NCBI RefSeq assembly: GCF_000383095.1
Contig: NZ_AORL01000002.1
Coordinates: forward strand, 1-46,238
DNA from: Sphingomonas sp. PR090111-T3T-6A
GTDB taxonomy: Bacteria > Pseudomonadota > Alphaproteobacteria > Sphingomonadales > Sphingomonadaceae
Direction of reading: 5' to 3'
DNA length: 46,238 nucleotides
The notes under the pieces are model-generated. The model was not told the origin of the DNA and did not search any database. It worked only from the letters and a program-made list of their open reading frames with translations. The translations under genes and the position numbers were made by a program. Positions 29,960-39,055 of this stretch are shown in pieces (position 1 is the stretch's first letter; every line of letters starts with the position of its first letter).

Positions 29960-32938
29960 ATGATCGACACGACGCCCCGCATTCCGGCAGCGCTGAGGCG
30001 CCGCGCGATGTTGCTGGCGAGCGCCACCATCGCCGGTTTCGCGCTGATCGCCCCCGCGCACGCGCAGGACACGAGCGCGCCGGCTCCGGCCCCCAGCGCC
30101 TCCCAGCCGGCGCAGGACGAGGCCCAGCCGCAGCAGATCATCGTCACCGGTTCGCGCATCACCGCCAGCGGCTTCTCCGCGCCGACGCCGACGCAGGTGC
30201 TCGGCACGGCGGACATCGCCAAGCAGGCCCAGCCCAACATCTTCAACACCATCGCCGAGCTGCCCTCGCTGCAGGGCTCCACCGGCGTCACGACGGGCAC
30301 CAACAGCACGTCGAGCGGCACGCAGGGCCTGAGCTCCTTCTCGCTGCGCGGCCTCGGCACGATCCGCACGCTGACGCTGCTCGACGGCCAGCGCATCGTC
30401 GGCGCCAACGTCACCGGCGTGCCGGACATCAGCCTGATGCCCCAGCTCCTCATCAAGCGCGTCGATGTGGTGACGGGTGGCGCCTCGGCCTCCTGGGGCT
30501 CGGACGCGGTGGGTGGCGTCGTCAACTTCGTCACCGACAAGCATTTCGAGGGCTTCAAGGCCAACGTCCAGAGCGGCGTGACCACCTATGGCGACGACGG
30601 CCAGTATCTCTTCCAGGCGGCGGCCGGAAAGAGCTTCCTCGACGGGCGCCTGCATGTCGAGGTGAGCGGCGAATATGACCATGAGGACGGCGTGCCGGCC
30701 GGCGGCTTCGGCGAGGACGCGCCGGGCGGGCGCGACTGGTATACGACGGCCACGCTCCTCAACCGCGGCGTCACCAATGACGGCTCGCCGCAATATCTCT
30801 ACCGCGAACATGCGCAGGCCTATCAATATGGCAAATATGGCCTGATTACCGCTGGGCCGCTCCAGGGCACCGCCTTCGACTTCAACGGCAATCCCTTCGC
30901 CTATCAATACGGCTCGAACGGCGTGCCGGCGAAGAATGCGGCCGGCACCGTGGCGGGCTGCTACAATTTCTGCCAGGGCGGCGATCTGTCGGGCAATGTC
31001 GGCATCGGCACCTCGCTCCAGTCGCGGCTCCAGCGCCTCAACGGCTATGGCCGGATCGGCTTCGACATCGCGCCCGAGAACGAGATCTATGCCACCGTCA
31101 ACGTCGCGCGGGTGCGGACGTCGAACCAGCCCAATCCGGGCATGGCGCGATCGGGCATCACGCTGCAATGCGACAATCCCTTCGTGCCGGCTGAAATCCA
31201 GGCCGATTGCGCGGCGGACGGGATCACCAGCTTCCAATATGGCGTGAGCAACGCGATCCTGCCCAACATCAAGGTGAGCCCCGAGCGTACCCAGTATCGC
31301 TTCGTCGGCGGGGCGGACGGCAAGTTCACCGCGCTCGGCAGCGACTGGAGCTACGACGCCTATTACGAGCATGGCGAGAATGTCACCGACATCCGCGTGC
31401 AGAACATGACGCTGGTGCCGCGCTACAACGCGGCGATCCAGGCGATCAGCCTCAACGGCCAGATCGTGTGCGCGGACCCGGTGGCGCGCGCCAATGGCTG
31501 CGTGCCGATCAACATCATCGGCGGTGCCCCGCTCAGCGCCGAGCAGCTTGCCTATATCCAGCCTGGCCACGGCCCGTTCCAGCACACGCGCCAGTCGCAG
31601 GACGCCGCCAGCTTCAGCCTCAACGGCCAGCCCGTGTCGCTCTGGGCGGGGCCGCTCTCGGTCGCGTTGGGCGCGGAATATCGGCGTGAACATTATAAGG
31701 TGAACGGCGACGTCTATGGCAACGGCGTCACCGGCGACAATGTCTATGACACCGACTATCCCGCCGATCCGCTGCTGAACAGCGCCGGCGGCAACTGGTA
31801 TGCCGGCAATTATCATGACGGCCGCGGCACCTATAACGTCAAGGAAGCCTTCCTCGAACTGAACGTGCCGCTGTTCGATTCGCACGCGATCGGCAAGGCC
31901 AACCTCAACATGGCCGGCCGCTGGACGGACTACAGCACGTCGGGCACCGTCTATACGTGGAAGATCGGCGGCACCTGGGATACGCCGCTGGACGGCGTCC
32001 GCCTGCGCGCGGTGACCTCGCGCGACGTGCGTGCGCCCAACCTGTCCGAGCTGTTCGCGGCGCCGATTTCGGTCAACGTGCCGAACGTCTTCGATCCGTT
32101 CAACAACCGCTCGGTCAACGTGTCGCAGAACACGGTCGGCAATCCGAACCTGAAGCCGGAAATCGCGCGCAACACCGAGGCGGGCTTCACCCTGTCGCGG
32201 CCGCATTGGCTGCCCGGTTTTAGCTTCTCGTTCGATTATTACCGGATCAAGATCAAGGGCGCGATCTCGTCGCTCTCGGCGCAGGACCAGATCAACTACT
32301 GCCATGCCGGCGTGACCCAGCTCTGTGGCTCCTTCTTCCTGGATTCGCCGGACAACACGGGCAATTACGTCAACGTCCAGCCGTTCAACCTCGCCTCGAT
32401 CTTCACCGACGGCTTCGATATCGAGGCGAGCTATCGGTGGGAGCGGCCGCTGGGCCTCGACGGCAATCTGTCGATCCGCGGTCTGGCGACCAACGTGCGC
32501 AACTATATCACCAACAACGGCCTGCCGGGCGCGATCCCGATCCAGCAGGCGGGCGTGAACAGCGGCGCGACGCCGAAGTGGAAGCTGCTGGGGGTCGAGA
32601 GCTACGACACCGACAAGTTCAGCATCACGCTCACCCAGCGCTGGTTCAGCGACGGCGTGTTCGGAACCCAGTACATCGTCTGCGGTGCCGGAAATTGCCC
32701 GGTCTCGACCAACAACAATCCGACCATCGATTATAACAAGATGAAGGGCGCCTTCTATTTCGACGTGGGCGGTTCCTACAACGTCACCAAGCTGTGGCAG
32801 GTCTATTTCAAGGTCGACAACCTGTTCAACCGCGATCCCACCCCCTCGCCGCAGACCAACACCGGCGTGGACATCAACCCGCAGCTCTATGACGTGCTGG
32901 GCCGCATGTTCCGCGTCGGCGTGCGCTACAACTTCTGA
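29960..32938 (+). CDS. TonB-dependent outer membrane receptor
   Basis: A 992-residue receiver of large ligands. The signal peptide is about 1-35 (AGFALIAPAHAQ). A Pro/Ala/Gln-rich linker and a TonB-box-like QQIIVTGSRI at about 58-67 precede the plug domain (FSLRGLGTIRTLTLLDGQR, then GGASASWGSDAVGGVVNFVTDK) and a 22-strand-type barrel that ends VGVRYNF with the terminal aromatic. GGAGGATATC precedes the ATG. The group (VTGSRI, A-S-A-x-W-G-S-D-A-V-x-G-V-V) is the large family expanded in sphingomonads and caulobacters for carbohydrate uptake. Position 34 bases after the beta-helix enzyme suggests it imports that enzyme's substrate or products. Confidence 0.93.
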   Translation: MIDTTPRIPAALRRRAMLLASATIAGFALIAPAHAQDTSAPAPAPSASQPAQDEAQPQQIIVTGSRITASGFSAPTPTQVLGTADIAKQAQPNIFNTIAELPSLQGSTGVTTGTNSTSSGTQGLSSFSLRGLGTIRTLTLLDGQRIVGANVTGVPDISLMPQLLIKRVDVVTGGASASWGSDAVGGVVNFVTDKHFEGFKANVQSGVTTYGDDGQYLFQAAAGKSFLDGRLHVEVSGEYDHEDGVPAGGFGEDAPGGRDWYTTATLLNRGVTNDGSPQYLYREHAQAYQYGKYGLITAGPLQGTAFDFNGNPFAYQYGSNGVPAKNAAGTVAGCYNFCQGGDLSGNVGIGTSLQSRLQRLNGYGRIGFDIAPENEIYATVNVARVRTSNQPNPGMARSGITLQCDNPFVPAEIQADCAADGITSFQYGVSNAILPNIKVSPERTQYRFVGGADGKFTALGSDWSYDAYYEHGENVTDIRVQNMTLVPRYNAAIQAISLNGQIVCADPVARANGCVPINIIGGAPLSAEQLAYIQPGHGPFQHTRQSQDAASFSLNGQPVSLWAGPLSVALGAEYRREHYKVNGDVYGNGVTGDNVYDTDYPADPLLNSAGGNWYAGNYHDGRGTYNVKEAFLELNVPLFDSHAIGKANLNMAGRWTDYSTSGTVYTWKIGGTWDTPLDGVRLRAVTSRDVRAPNLSELFAAPISVNVPNVFDPFNNRSVNVSQNTVGNPNLKPEIARNTEAGFTLSRPHWLPGFSFSFDYYRIKIKGAISSLSAQDQINYCHAGVTQLCGSFFLDSPDNTGNYVNVQPFNLASIFTDGFDIEASYRWERPLGLDGNLSIRGLATNVRNYITNNGLPGAIPIQQAGVNSGATPKWKLLGVESYDTDKFSITLTQRWFSDGVFGTQYIVCGAGNCPVSTNNNPTIDYNKMKGAFYFDVGGSYNVTKLWQVYFKVDNLFNRDPTPSPQTNTGVDINPQLYDVLGRMFRVGVRYNF

Positions 32939-32949
32939 TCGGGACGACA

Positions 32950-32976
32950 GGCCGCCCTCGCCAGCCGAGGGCGGCC
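32950..32976 (+). terminator. Terminator of the beta-helix/TonB operon
   Basis: GGCCGCCCTCG (32950-32960) and CGAGGGCGGCC (32966-32976) form a perfect 11-bp stem with a 5-base loop, 11 bases past the TonB receptor stop and followed by TTCGCCTGTT. Position and stem strength make a terminator likely although the T run is weak. Confidence 0.75.
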
Positions 32977-33067
32977 TTCGCCTGTTCCGCGACAGATCGG
33001 TGTGGCCGATTTCAGCGAGTGACAGGCTTCATTGGCGAGGCCCCGCACCTTCCGGCAGAGGAAGGAC

Positions 33068-33193
33068 ATGCCGCCGCGCCACATCATTCCCGCGCTCACC
33101 GCCGCCGACGTCGAGAGCCCCGTCGCCATCCGCGCCCGGCTGCGCAGGCTGGCGCAGAGCCGGCGCAGCCTTCGCGCGGCCAGGCGCCTCTAA
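33068..33193 (+). CDS. Small basic protein of 41 residues
   Basis: ATG 33068 to TAA 33193 encodes MPPRHIIPALTAAD followed by an Arg-rich helix (RARLRRLAQSRRSLRAARRL). The Shine-Dalgarno GAGGAAGGAC directly before the ATG is among the best in the window and is the main support. Its last four bases overlap the end of the convergent cueR gene. Function is unknown. The strongly basic helix could bind nucleic acid, or the frame could be a chance product of GC-rich DNA. Confidence 0.5.
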   Translation: MPPRHIIPALTAADVESPVAIRARLRRLAQSRRSLRAARRL

Positions 33194-33639
33194 CGGATAG
33201 CCCTGATCCGGCCGAAGCCGCGCGGCGCGCGCGGGGCGTCGTCGAGCACGCCTTCGCCGGCGAGGGATTCGATGATCGGGCAATCGGGCCGGCCGTCGCC
33301 ATGGCAGGTCGCCGCCAGGTGCTTGAGCGTCTCGCTCATCTCCCGAAGCTCATGCGCCTTGCGTTCCAGTTCCGCTACGTGGCGAAGCGCGATCGCCTTC
33401 ACGTCGGCGCTGGCGCGGCCCCGGTCGCTCCACAGCGCGACCAGCTCGGTCATCTGATCGGCCGAGAAGCCGAGATCGCGCGCGCGGCGGATGAAGCGCA
33501 GCGTATGCACGTCCCGCTCGCCATAGGAGCGATAGCCCGCCTCGGTCCGCTCGGCGGCGGGCATGAGGCCGATCGACTCATAATAGCGGATCATCTTGGC
33601 CGAGACGCCGCTGGCTTTGGCGGCCTGTCCGATATTCAT
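33190..33639 (-). CDS. cueR: CueR-type copper-responsive MerR regulator
   Basis: A 149-residue MerR-family activator. The N-terminal winged HTH (IGQAAKASGVSAKMIRYYE) is followed by the dimerisation helix. The Cu(I) site is C112-x7-C120 in CHGDGRPDCPI, the same residue numbers as in E. coli CueR. S77 in RASADVK marks monovalent-metal (Cu/Ag/Au) selectivity. ATG 33639 is preferred over the frame opening at 33696 because the HTH begins there. It lies 62 bases downstream of copA on the same strand, and the CueR-type promoter is in front of copA, so the regulator likely activates its own operon. Confidence 0.93.
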   Translation of the reverse strand: MNIGQAAKASGVSAKMIRYYESIGLMPAAERTEAGYRSYGERDVHTLRFIRRARDLGFSADQMTELVALWSDRGRASADVKAIALRHVAELERKAHELREMSETLKHLAATCHGDGRPDCPIIESLAGEGVLDDAPRAPRGFGRIRAIR

Positions 33640-33701
33640 CTGGCGATCCTGTGTCCTGCGAGGGGAGGATATCGGCGGAGGCGGGGCGGCCCGCAAGGGC
33701 G

Positions 33702-36131
33702 TCAGCCGAGCGCCAGCGCCGGGGCGACGCGCCGCAGCCTCAGTGCGTTGCCCAGCACGAACAGGCTCGACATCGCCATCGCGCCCGCCGCGAGCATCGG
33801 CGAGAGCAACGTCCCCGAAACCGGATAGAGCACGCCCGCCGCCACCGGGATCAGCAGCACATTGTAGGCGAAGGCCCAGAACAGATTCTGGTGGATGTTG
33901 CGGATCGTCGCCCGGCTCAATCCGATCGCGTTGGGCACGCCGCGCACGTCGCCGGACATCAGGATCACGTCCGCGCTCTCGATGGCGATATCCGTGCCGG
34001 TGCCGATCGCGATGCCGACATCCGCCTCGGCCAGCGCAGGCGCGTCGTTGATGCCGTCGCCGACGAAGGCGATGCGGCGATCCTCGCCGCGCAGCGAGCG
34101 GAGCGCCTCCACCTTGCCGGCGGGGAGCACCTCCGCCGCCACCTCGTCGATGCCGAGCGTCCGGGCGATCGCCTCGGCGGTCCGGCGGTTGTCGCCGGTG
34201 ATCATCGCCACCCGCAGACCCAGCGCATGGAGCGCGGCGATGGCTTGGGGGCTCGTCCCCTTGATCGGATCGGCGACAGCGAGGATGGCCGCGAGCCGGC
34301 CGTCGATGGCGGCATAGAGCGGGCTCTTGCCCTCCTCGCCGAGCCGGGCTGCGGCCTCTGCGAAGGGGAGGAGGCCGATCCCGTGCCTTGCCATCAGGCG
34401 GTCGGCACCGACCACGACCTTGCGGCCGTCCACCGTCGCGGTGACGCCATAGCCCGGCAGCGCCTCGAAGCCGCTCACCCCGTCACGGGCGAGACCCTTG
34501 GCGTCCGCCGCCTCGACGATGGCGGTGGCGATGGGGTGCTCCGATCGCGCTTCCACCGCAGCGACCAGCGCCAGCACGTCGTCGACCTCAAAGCCTTCGG
34601 CGGCGACCAGATCGGTCAGCTCCGGCCGACCGACGGTGAGCGTGCCCGTCTTGTCGAGCGCCACCACGCCGACATCGCGCAGCGCCTGCAACGCCTCGCC
34701 CTTGCGGAACAGCAGGCCCCATTCGGCGGCGCGGCCGGTGCCGACCATGATCGAGGTCGGCGTCGCCAGCCCCATGGCGCAGGGGCAGGCGATGATGAGC
34801 ACCGCCACCGCGTTGACCAGCGCGAAGCCCAGCGCCGGGCGGGGCCCGAACACCATCCAGATCGCGAAGGTGGCGAAGGCGGCCGCCATCACCGCCGGCA
34901 CGAACCACGCCGTCACCCTGTCGACCAGCGCCTGGATCGGCAGCTTGGAGCCCTGCGCCTGCTCGACCATCCGGATGATCTGCGCGAGCAGCGTGTCGGC
35001 GCCGGTGCGGCTGACGCGGACGGTGAAGCTGCCGGTCTTGTTGATCGTGCCGCCGGTCACTTCGGCGCCGGGCTCCTTGCGGACGGGCAGCGGCTCGCCC
35101 GAGATCATCGCCTCGTCGACCAGCGAACTGCCCTCCATCACCGCGCCGTCGACGGGCACGCGTTCGCCGGGGCGCACCTGCACCAGATCGCCCGACGCCA
35201 CCTCGTCCAGCGGCACGTCGCGCGCCTCGCCGTCCCGCAATACGCGCGCGGTTTTCGGGCGAAGGCCGACAAGGCGCCTGATCGCCTGCGAGGTCCGCCC
35301 CCTGGCGCGGGCTTCCAGCGTGCGGCCGAGCAGGATCAGCGTGACGATGACCGACGAGGCCTCGTAATAGAGGTGCGCGGTGCCCGTCGGCAGCACGCGC
35401 GGCAGGAAGGTCGCGACGACCGAATAGCCCCACGCCGCGGCCGTCCCCAGCACGACCAGCGAGTTCATGTCCGGCGCGCGGCGCAGCAGGGCGGGGATGC
35501 CCTTGCGGTAGAAGCGCAGGCCCGGCCCGAACAGCACCAGCGTCGCCAGCGCGAACTCGATCAGCGGATGGCTCCCGAAGCCCGGCACCATCGCGATCAA
35601 GAAGACGGGAAGGGTGAGCAGGGATGCGGCGATCAGCGCGCGGCGCAGGCTGGCGAACTCTCGATCGCGCGTCTCCGTCTCGCGATCGGCGCTGTCGTCG
35701 CCGGAAGACAGTGGCCGGGCCGCATAGCCGGCGCTTTCGATGGCGGCCTCGATGGCGGTCGCGTCGGCGATGCCGGCGATATGGCGGACCGTCGCCCATC
35801 CGGTCGCGAGATTGACGCCGGCATCCGTGACGCCCGGCACCGCCTTCAGCGCCCGCTCCACCCGCCTCACGCACGACGCGCAGGTCATGCCCTCGACGGC
35901 AAACTCCTGCGTTTCCTCGGTCGTCGCATAACCCGCATCCCGGATCGCCTCGACCACGGCGATCGGCTGGGCGTCCGCATGGAAACGGACATCCGCCCGC
36001 TCCGTGGCGAGGTTGACCGAGGCTTCCGCGACGCCCGGCACGGCGCGGATCGCCCGTTCGACCCGTCCGACACAGGAGGCGCAGGACATGCCCTCGATAC
36101 GCAGGCTGGCGCTGGCAGTGCTCGAACCCAT
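33702..36131 (-). CDS. copA: Cu(I)-exporting P1B-type ATPase
   Basis: An 809-residue copper pump. Two N-terminal heavy-metal-associated domains carry GMSCASC (C17, C20) and GMTCASC (C84, C87). Eight membrane helices are expected, with the ion-binding C449-P450-C451 in the sixth. The phosphorylated Asp is D493 in DKTGTLT, followed by the HP locus (SEHPIA) and [10 protein letters not shown] hinge. It exports Cu(I) from cytoplasm to periplasm at the cost of ATP. ATG 36131 is chosen because the first HMA domain begins a few residues later and the CueR-type promoter lies just upstream (36164-36194). The frame that continues beyond it runs through this promoter. Confidence 0.95.
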   Translation of the reverse strand: MGSSTASASLRIEGMSCASCVGRVERAIRAVPGVAEASVNLATERADVRFHADAQPIAVVEAIRDAGYATTEETQEFAVEGMTCASCVRRVERALKAVPGVTDAGVNLATGWATVRHIAGIADATAIEAAIESAGYAARPLSSGDDSADRETETRDREFASLRRALIAASLLTLPVFLIAMVPGFGSHPLIEFALATLVLFGPGLRFYRKGIPALLRRAPDMNSLVVLGTAAAWGYSVVATFLPRVLPTGTAHLYYEASSVIVTLILLGRTLEARARGRTSQAIRRLVGLRPKTARVLRDGEARDVPLDEVASGDLVQVRPGERVPVDGAVMEGSSLVDEAMISGEPLPVRKEPGAEVTGGTINKTGSFTVRVSRTGADTLLAQIIRMVEQAQGSKLPIQALVDRVTAWFVPAVMAAAFATFAIWMVFGPRPALGFALVNAVAVLIIACPCAMGLATPTSIMVGTGRAAEWGLLFRKGEALQALRDVGVVALDKTGTLTVGRPELTDLVAAEGFEVDDVLALVAAVEARSEHPIATAIVEAADAKGLARDGVSGFEALPGYGVTATVDGRKVVVGADRLMARHGIGLLPFAEAAARLGEEGKSPLYAAIDGRLAAILAVADPIKGTSPQAIAALHALGLRVAMITGDNRRTAEAIARTLGIDEVAAEVLPAGKVEALRSLRGEDRRIAFVGDGINDAPALAEADVGIAIGTGTDIAIESADVILMSGDVRGVPNAIGLSRATIRNIHQNLFWAFAYNVLLIPVAAGVLYPVSGTLLSPMLAAGAMAMSSLFVLGNALRLRRVAPALALG

Positions 36132-36163
36132 CGAATTGATCCCGTCGTCCTTCACTGCCGTTT

Positions 36164-36194
36164 CAGATGGGGCTTCCCATATTGGGAAGGTCAA
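36164..36194 (-). promoter_or_regulatory. CueR-type copA promoter with operator
   Basis: On the minus strand TTGACC (-35, 36189-36194) is followed by a 19-bp spacer and CATCTG (-10, 36164-36169). The palindrome CTTCCCAATATGGGAAG (36173-36189) fills the spacer. The long 19-bp spacer and CTTCC/GGAAG arms are the hallmark of MerR-family promoters and closely match the layout known for E. coli copA. The divergent gene on the other side is the EF-G-like GTPase. Confidence 0.85.
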
Positions 36195-36420
36195 GCATCG
36201 GGCCGCGTATTTTTTTGAGGCCTTTCCCGATGATAGGGAGCATGGCTGCGATCCGCCCGGCGGGAGGCGATCACGGACCGGGCGCGGGTGATCCGGAAAG
36301 CGTAAAACCTTTGGCGATGGCCGCGATGCGCGGCCGGGCTTGCCATGAAGCCAACATGCGCGGACTCTCGCGACTCGTGATCTGCCAAACAGTTTCAATG
36401 GGAAGACCGGGAGAGCGATC

Positions 36421-38454
36421 ATGGAAGGCAACGGTTGCGCCCCGAGGGTCGTGGCCCTCGTCGGACCCGCGGGCGCGGGAAAGACCAGCCTCGCGGAGGC
36501 GTTACTTTATGCGGCGGGCGCGGTGCAGCGACCCGGCGCGGTGAGCGAAGGCAATTGCGTGGGCGATGCGAGCCCCGAGGCCCGCGCCCGAGGCGGCTCC
36601 ACCGAGATGAACCTGATGCGGTTCACCTATCTCGACAGTCCTTTCGCTTTGCTGGACACACCCGGATCGCCGGGCTTCGCGGCGGACGCGGCGAGCGCGC
36701 TCCCCGCGGCGGATCTCGCGCTGGTCGTGGTCGATCCCGATCCGGTCCGCGCGCCGCTGGTCGAACCGATCTTGCGCCGGCTGGAGACGATGGGCGTTCC
36801 GCACGCCCTCTTCGTCAACAAGATCGATCAGGCGCGAGGCTCCATCCCCGAACTGCTCGAAGCGCTTCAGCCGATGAGCGGCGCGGCGCTGGTCGCGCGC
36901 CAGTTGCCGATCCGCGAGGGCGGGCATGTCACCGGCTTCGTCGATCTCGCGCTGGAGCGGGCCTATCATTACGAGCAGGGCAAGCCGTCGAAGCAGATCC
37001 CGGTCGCCGACAGCCTGCGCGGCGAGGAGGAAAGTGCGCGTTTCCACATGCTCGAGCAACTCGCCGATCATGACGATGCGCTGCTCGAACAGCTCATCTC
37101 GGATGAAGCGCCCAGCCTCGAAACCCTGTTCGGCGATCTGAACCGGGAGACGGGCGACGGGCTGGTGGTGCCCGTGCTGTTCGGCTCGGCGCTCAATGAT
37201 TTCGGCATTCGCCGGCTGCTCAAGATGCTGCGCCACGACACCCCGCAGGCCGCCGCCACCGCCGCGCGGCTCGGGATCGAGGGGGCGGGTCTTCGCGTGC
37301 TCAAGGTCTCCTACGGCAGCACGATCGGGCGGCTGGCGATCGCGCGGATGTTCGGCGGCCGCCTGACCGAAGGGGCCGAGCTGGTCCGCTCCGACGGGCC
37401 GGGGACGCGGGCCGGCGCGCTCTCCACGATGCAGGGCGCCGGCACCACCAAGGTGGGCGCGATCGAGGCCGGGGATATCGTCGGCATCGCCAAGGCGGAA
37501 GGCCTGATCGCGGGGGAGATCGTCGGTGTCGGCAGTCGCTGCGCCGGGGCGGGCTGCGCGGAGGCGGAGCCCGTGATCGCCAATTGCGCGCTCGCCATCG
37601 CCGCGAAGGACCAGAAGGACGAGGTGCGCCTCTCCGTCGCGCTCAACCGGCTGGCCGAGGAGGATGCCGGCCTGCGCTGGAGCCATGACGAGGGATCGCG
37701 CGAGACATTGCTCCACGCGATCAACGACGAGCATCTGGCGGTGACGCTCGACCGGCTGCAACGCCGCTACGGCGTGACCGTCTCCTCGCACCGGCCGGGC
37801 GTCGCCTATCGGGAGTCGATCCGCAAACCGGTCAGCCAGCGTGGCCGGCACAAGAAGCAGTCCGGCGGCCATGGCCAGTTCGGCGATGTGGTGATCGAGA
37901 TCCGGCCGTTGGAGCGGGGCGAGGGCTTCCGCTTCGAGGACAGGATCACCGGAGGGGCTATCCCCCGCCAATGGATTCCCGCCGTCGAGCAGGGCGTGCG
38001 CGACGCGATGGCGGCGGGGCCGCTCGGCTTTCCGGTGGTGGATGTGGCGGTGGCGCTGGTCGATGGCAGCTTCCACAGCGTGGACAGCTCCGAGCTGGCC
38101 TTCCGCACCGCGGGGCGGATGGCGATGAGCGAGGGGCTGGCGGCGGCCGTGCCCTATCTGCTGGAACCGGTCGACCATGTGACGATCAGCGCGCCGGGCA
38201 GCGCCACCTCGCGGGTCGGATCGGCGGTGGCGAGCCGGCGCGGGCAGATGCTGGGAATGGCGGGCAAGGACGGCTGGTCGCACTGGGACATGATCGAGGC
38301 GCTGATCCCCGAGGCGGAGCTGCACGGGCTGGAGGCTGAGCTCCGCTCGCTGACGCAGGGCATGGGGCAATATGAGGCGCACTTCGAGCGTTTCGCCGAG
38401 GTCTCGCCCAAGCTCACCGGCGAGGTGATCCGCCAGCGCGCGGCGATCGCCTAG
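36421..38454 (+). CDS. EF-G-like translational GTPase paralog
   Basis: A 677-residue protein with the elongation-factor-G domain order. G1 is GPAGAGKT (15-22) instead of the AHVDAGKT of true EF-G. G3 is DTPG (79-82) and G4 NKID (133-136). Later domains include the EF-G domain IV-like block with [10 protein letters not shown] and the terminal domain with RGQMLGMA. The switch I RGITI motif is replaced ([10 protein letters not shown]), so this is not the housekeeping fusA but one of the EF-G-like proteins common in alphaproteobacteria. Its role (possibly ribosome rescue, recycling or stress) is unproven. The purine-rich GGGAGAGCGATC precedes ATG 36421. It is divergent from copA. Confidence 0.88.
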   Translation: MEGNGCAPRVVALVGPAGAGKTSLAEALLYAAGAVQRPGAVSEGNCVGDASPEARARGGSTEMNLMRFTYLDSPFALLDTPGSPGFAADAASALPAADLALVVVDPDPVRAPLVEPILRRLETMGVPHALFVNKIDQARGSIPELLEALQPMSGAALVARQLPIREGGHVTGFVDLALERAYHYEQGKPSKQIPVADSLRGEEESARFHMLEQLADHDDALLEQLISDEAPSLETLFGDLNRETGDGLVVPVLFGSALNDFGIRRLLKMLRHDTPQAAATAARLGIEGAGLRVLKVSYGSTIGRLAIARMFGGRLTEGAELVRSDGPGTRAGALSTMQGAGTTKVGAIEAGDIVGIAKAEGLIAGEIVGVGSRCAGAGCAEAEPVIANCALAIAAKDQKDEVRLSVALNRLAEEDAGLRWSHDEGSRETLLHAINDEHLAVTLDRLQRRYGVTVSSHRPGVAYRESIRKPVSQRGRHKKQSGGHGQFGDVVIEIRPLERGEGFRFEDRITGGAIPRQWIPAVEQGVRDAMAAGPLGFPVVDVAVALVDGSFHSVDSSELAFRTAGRMAMSEGLAAAVPYLLEPVDHVTISAPGSATSRVGSAVASRRGQMLGMAGKDGWSHWDMIEALIPEAELHGLEAELRSLTQGMGQYEAHFERFAEVSPKLTGEVIRQRAAIA

Positions 38455-38463
38455 AGCGGGCGT

Positions 38464-38928
38464 TTAGATCGGCAACGCCACCGTCGACTTGATCTCCGAC
38501 AGGGCGACGGTGGAGTTGATTTCCTGCACGCCCGGAAGCTGGCTGAGCTTGTCGAAGAAGAAGCGCTCATAAGCCTCGATGTCGCGGGCCACGATGCGCA
38601 GCATGAAGTCCACCGTGCCCATGAGCACATAGGCGTCGAGCACCTCGGGGAAGGCGCGGATCGTCTTGCCGAACTCGTCCAGATTGGCGCGCCCGTGCGC
38701 GTTGAGCTTCACCTGCGCGAAGATGTGCGCGTTGAGGCCGACCTTGCGCCGATCCACGATCGCCACGCGCCGGGTGATATAGCCCTCGCGCTCCAGCCGA
38801 TCGATCCGCCGCCAGCAGGGGGAGGGCGACAGCCCCACCTTCTCCGCGATCTCGGCCGTGGTCTGGCTCGCATCGCGTTGCAGCTCGCGCAGGATCTTGC
38901 GTTCGAATTCGTCGAGATCGTCGGACAT
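38464..38928 (-). CDS. Lrp/AsnC-family transcriptional regulator
   Basis: A 154-residue regulator. The N-terminal HTH includes RDASQTTAEIAEKVGLSPSPCWRRI, followed by the RAM/effector domain (AQVKLNAHG, FPEVLDAYVLMGTVDFMLRI). It binds amino acids and forms octamers or dimers. I prefer ATG 38928 because the family starts at a few residues before the HTH. ATG 38964 with a stronger AGGATAAGG site would add 12 residues. It is divergent from leucine dehydrogenase (about 130 bases apart), the arrangement usual for an Lrp-type activator of amino-acid catabolism genes. Confidence 0.92.
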   Translation of the reverse strand: MSDDLDEFERKILRELQRDASQTTAEIAEKVGLSPSPCWRRIDRLEREGYITRRVAIVDRRKVGLNAHIFAQVKLNAHGRANLDEFGKTIRAFPEVLDAYVLMGTVDFMLRIVARDIEAYERFFFDKLSQLPGVQEINSTVALSEIKSTVALPI

Positions 38929-39055
38929 AAAAACCTGAAAATAGTCGATGGGAGGAAAATCCATCCTTATCCTAGCGCATATCCGGTGAATGAGGTGAGA
39001 AAATTCTCCCAGAACGGGCGATGTTCAGGTGAGTTTGATCCAAGGGAGTGGAAAC

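Noticed and set aside
26803-30585. 1260-codon open frame on the minus strand
   Set aside because: It is the antisense of the second beta-helix gene and the receptor start. The opposite strand has signal peptide, domains and homologous paralog; this product has no domain and is Arg/His/Asp-rich.
29891-32305. 804-codon minus-strand frame
   Set aside because: Antisense of the TonB receptor; no ribosome site or domain.
33651-36218. 855-codon plus-strand frame
   Set aside because: Antisense of copA with Arg/Asp/His-rich composition; CopA motifs on the other strand are unambiguous.
36502-38382. 626-codon minus-strand frame
   Set aside because: Antisense of the EF-G-like GTPase gene whose G motifs are clear.
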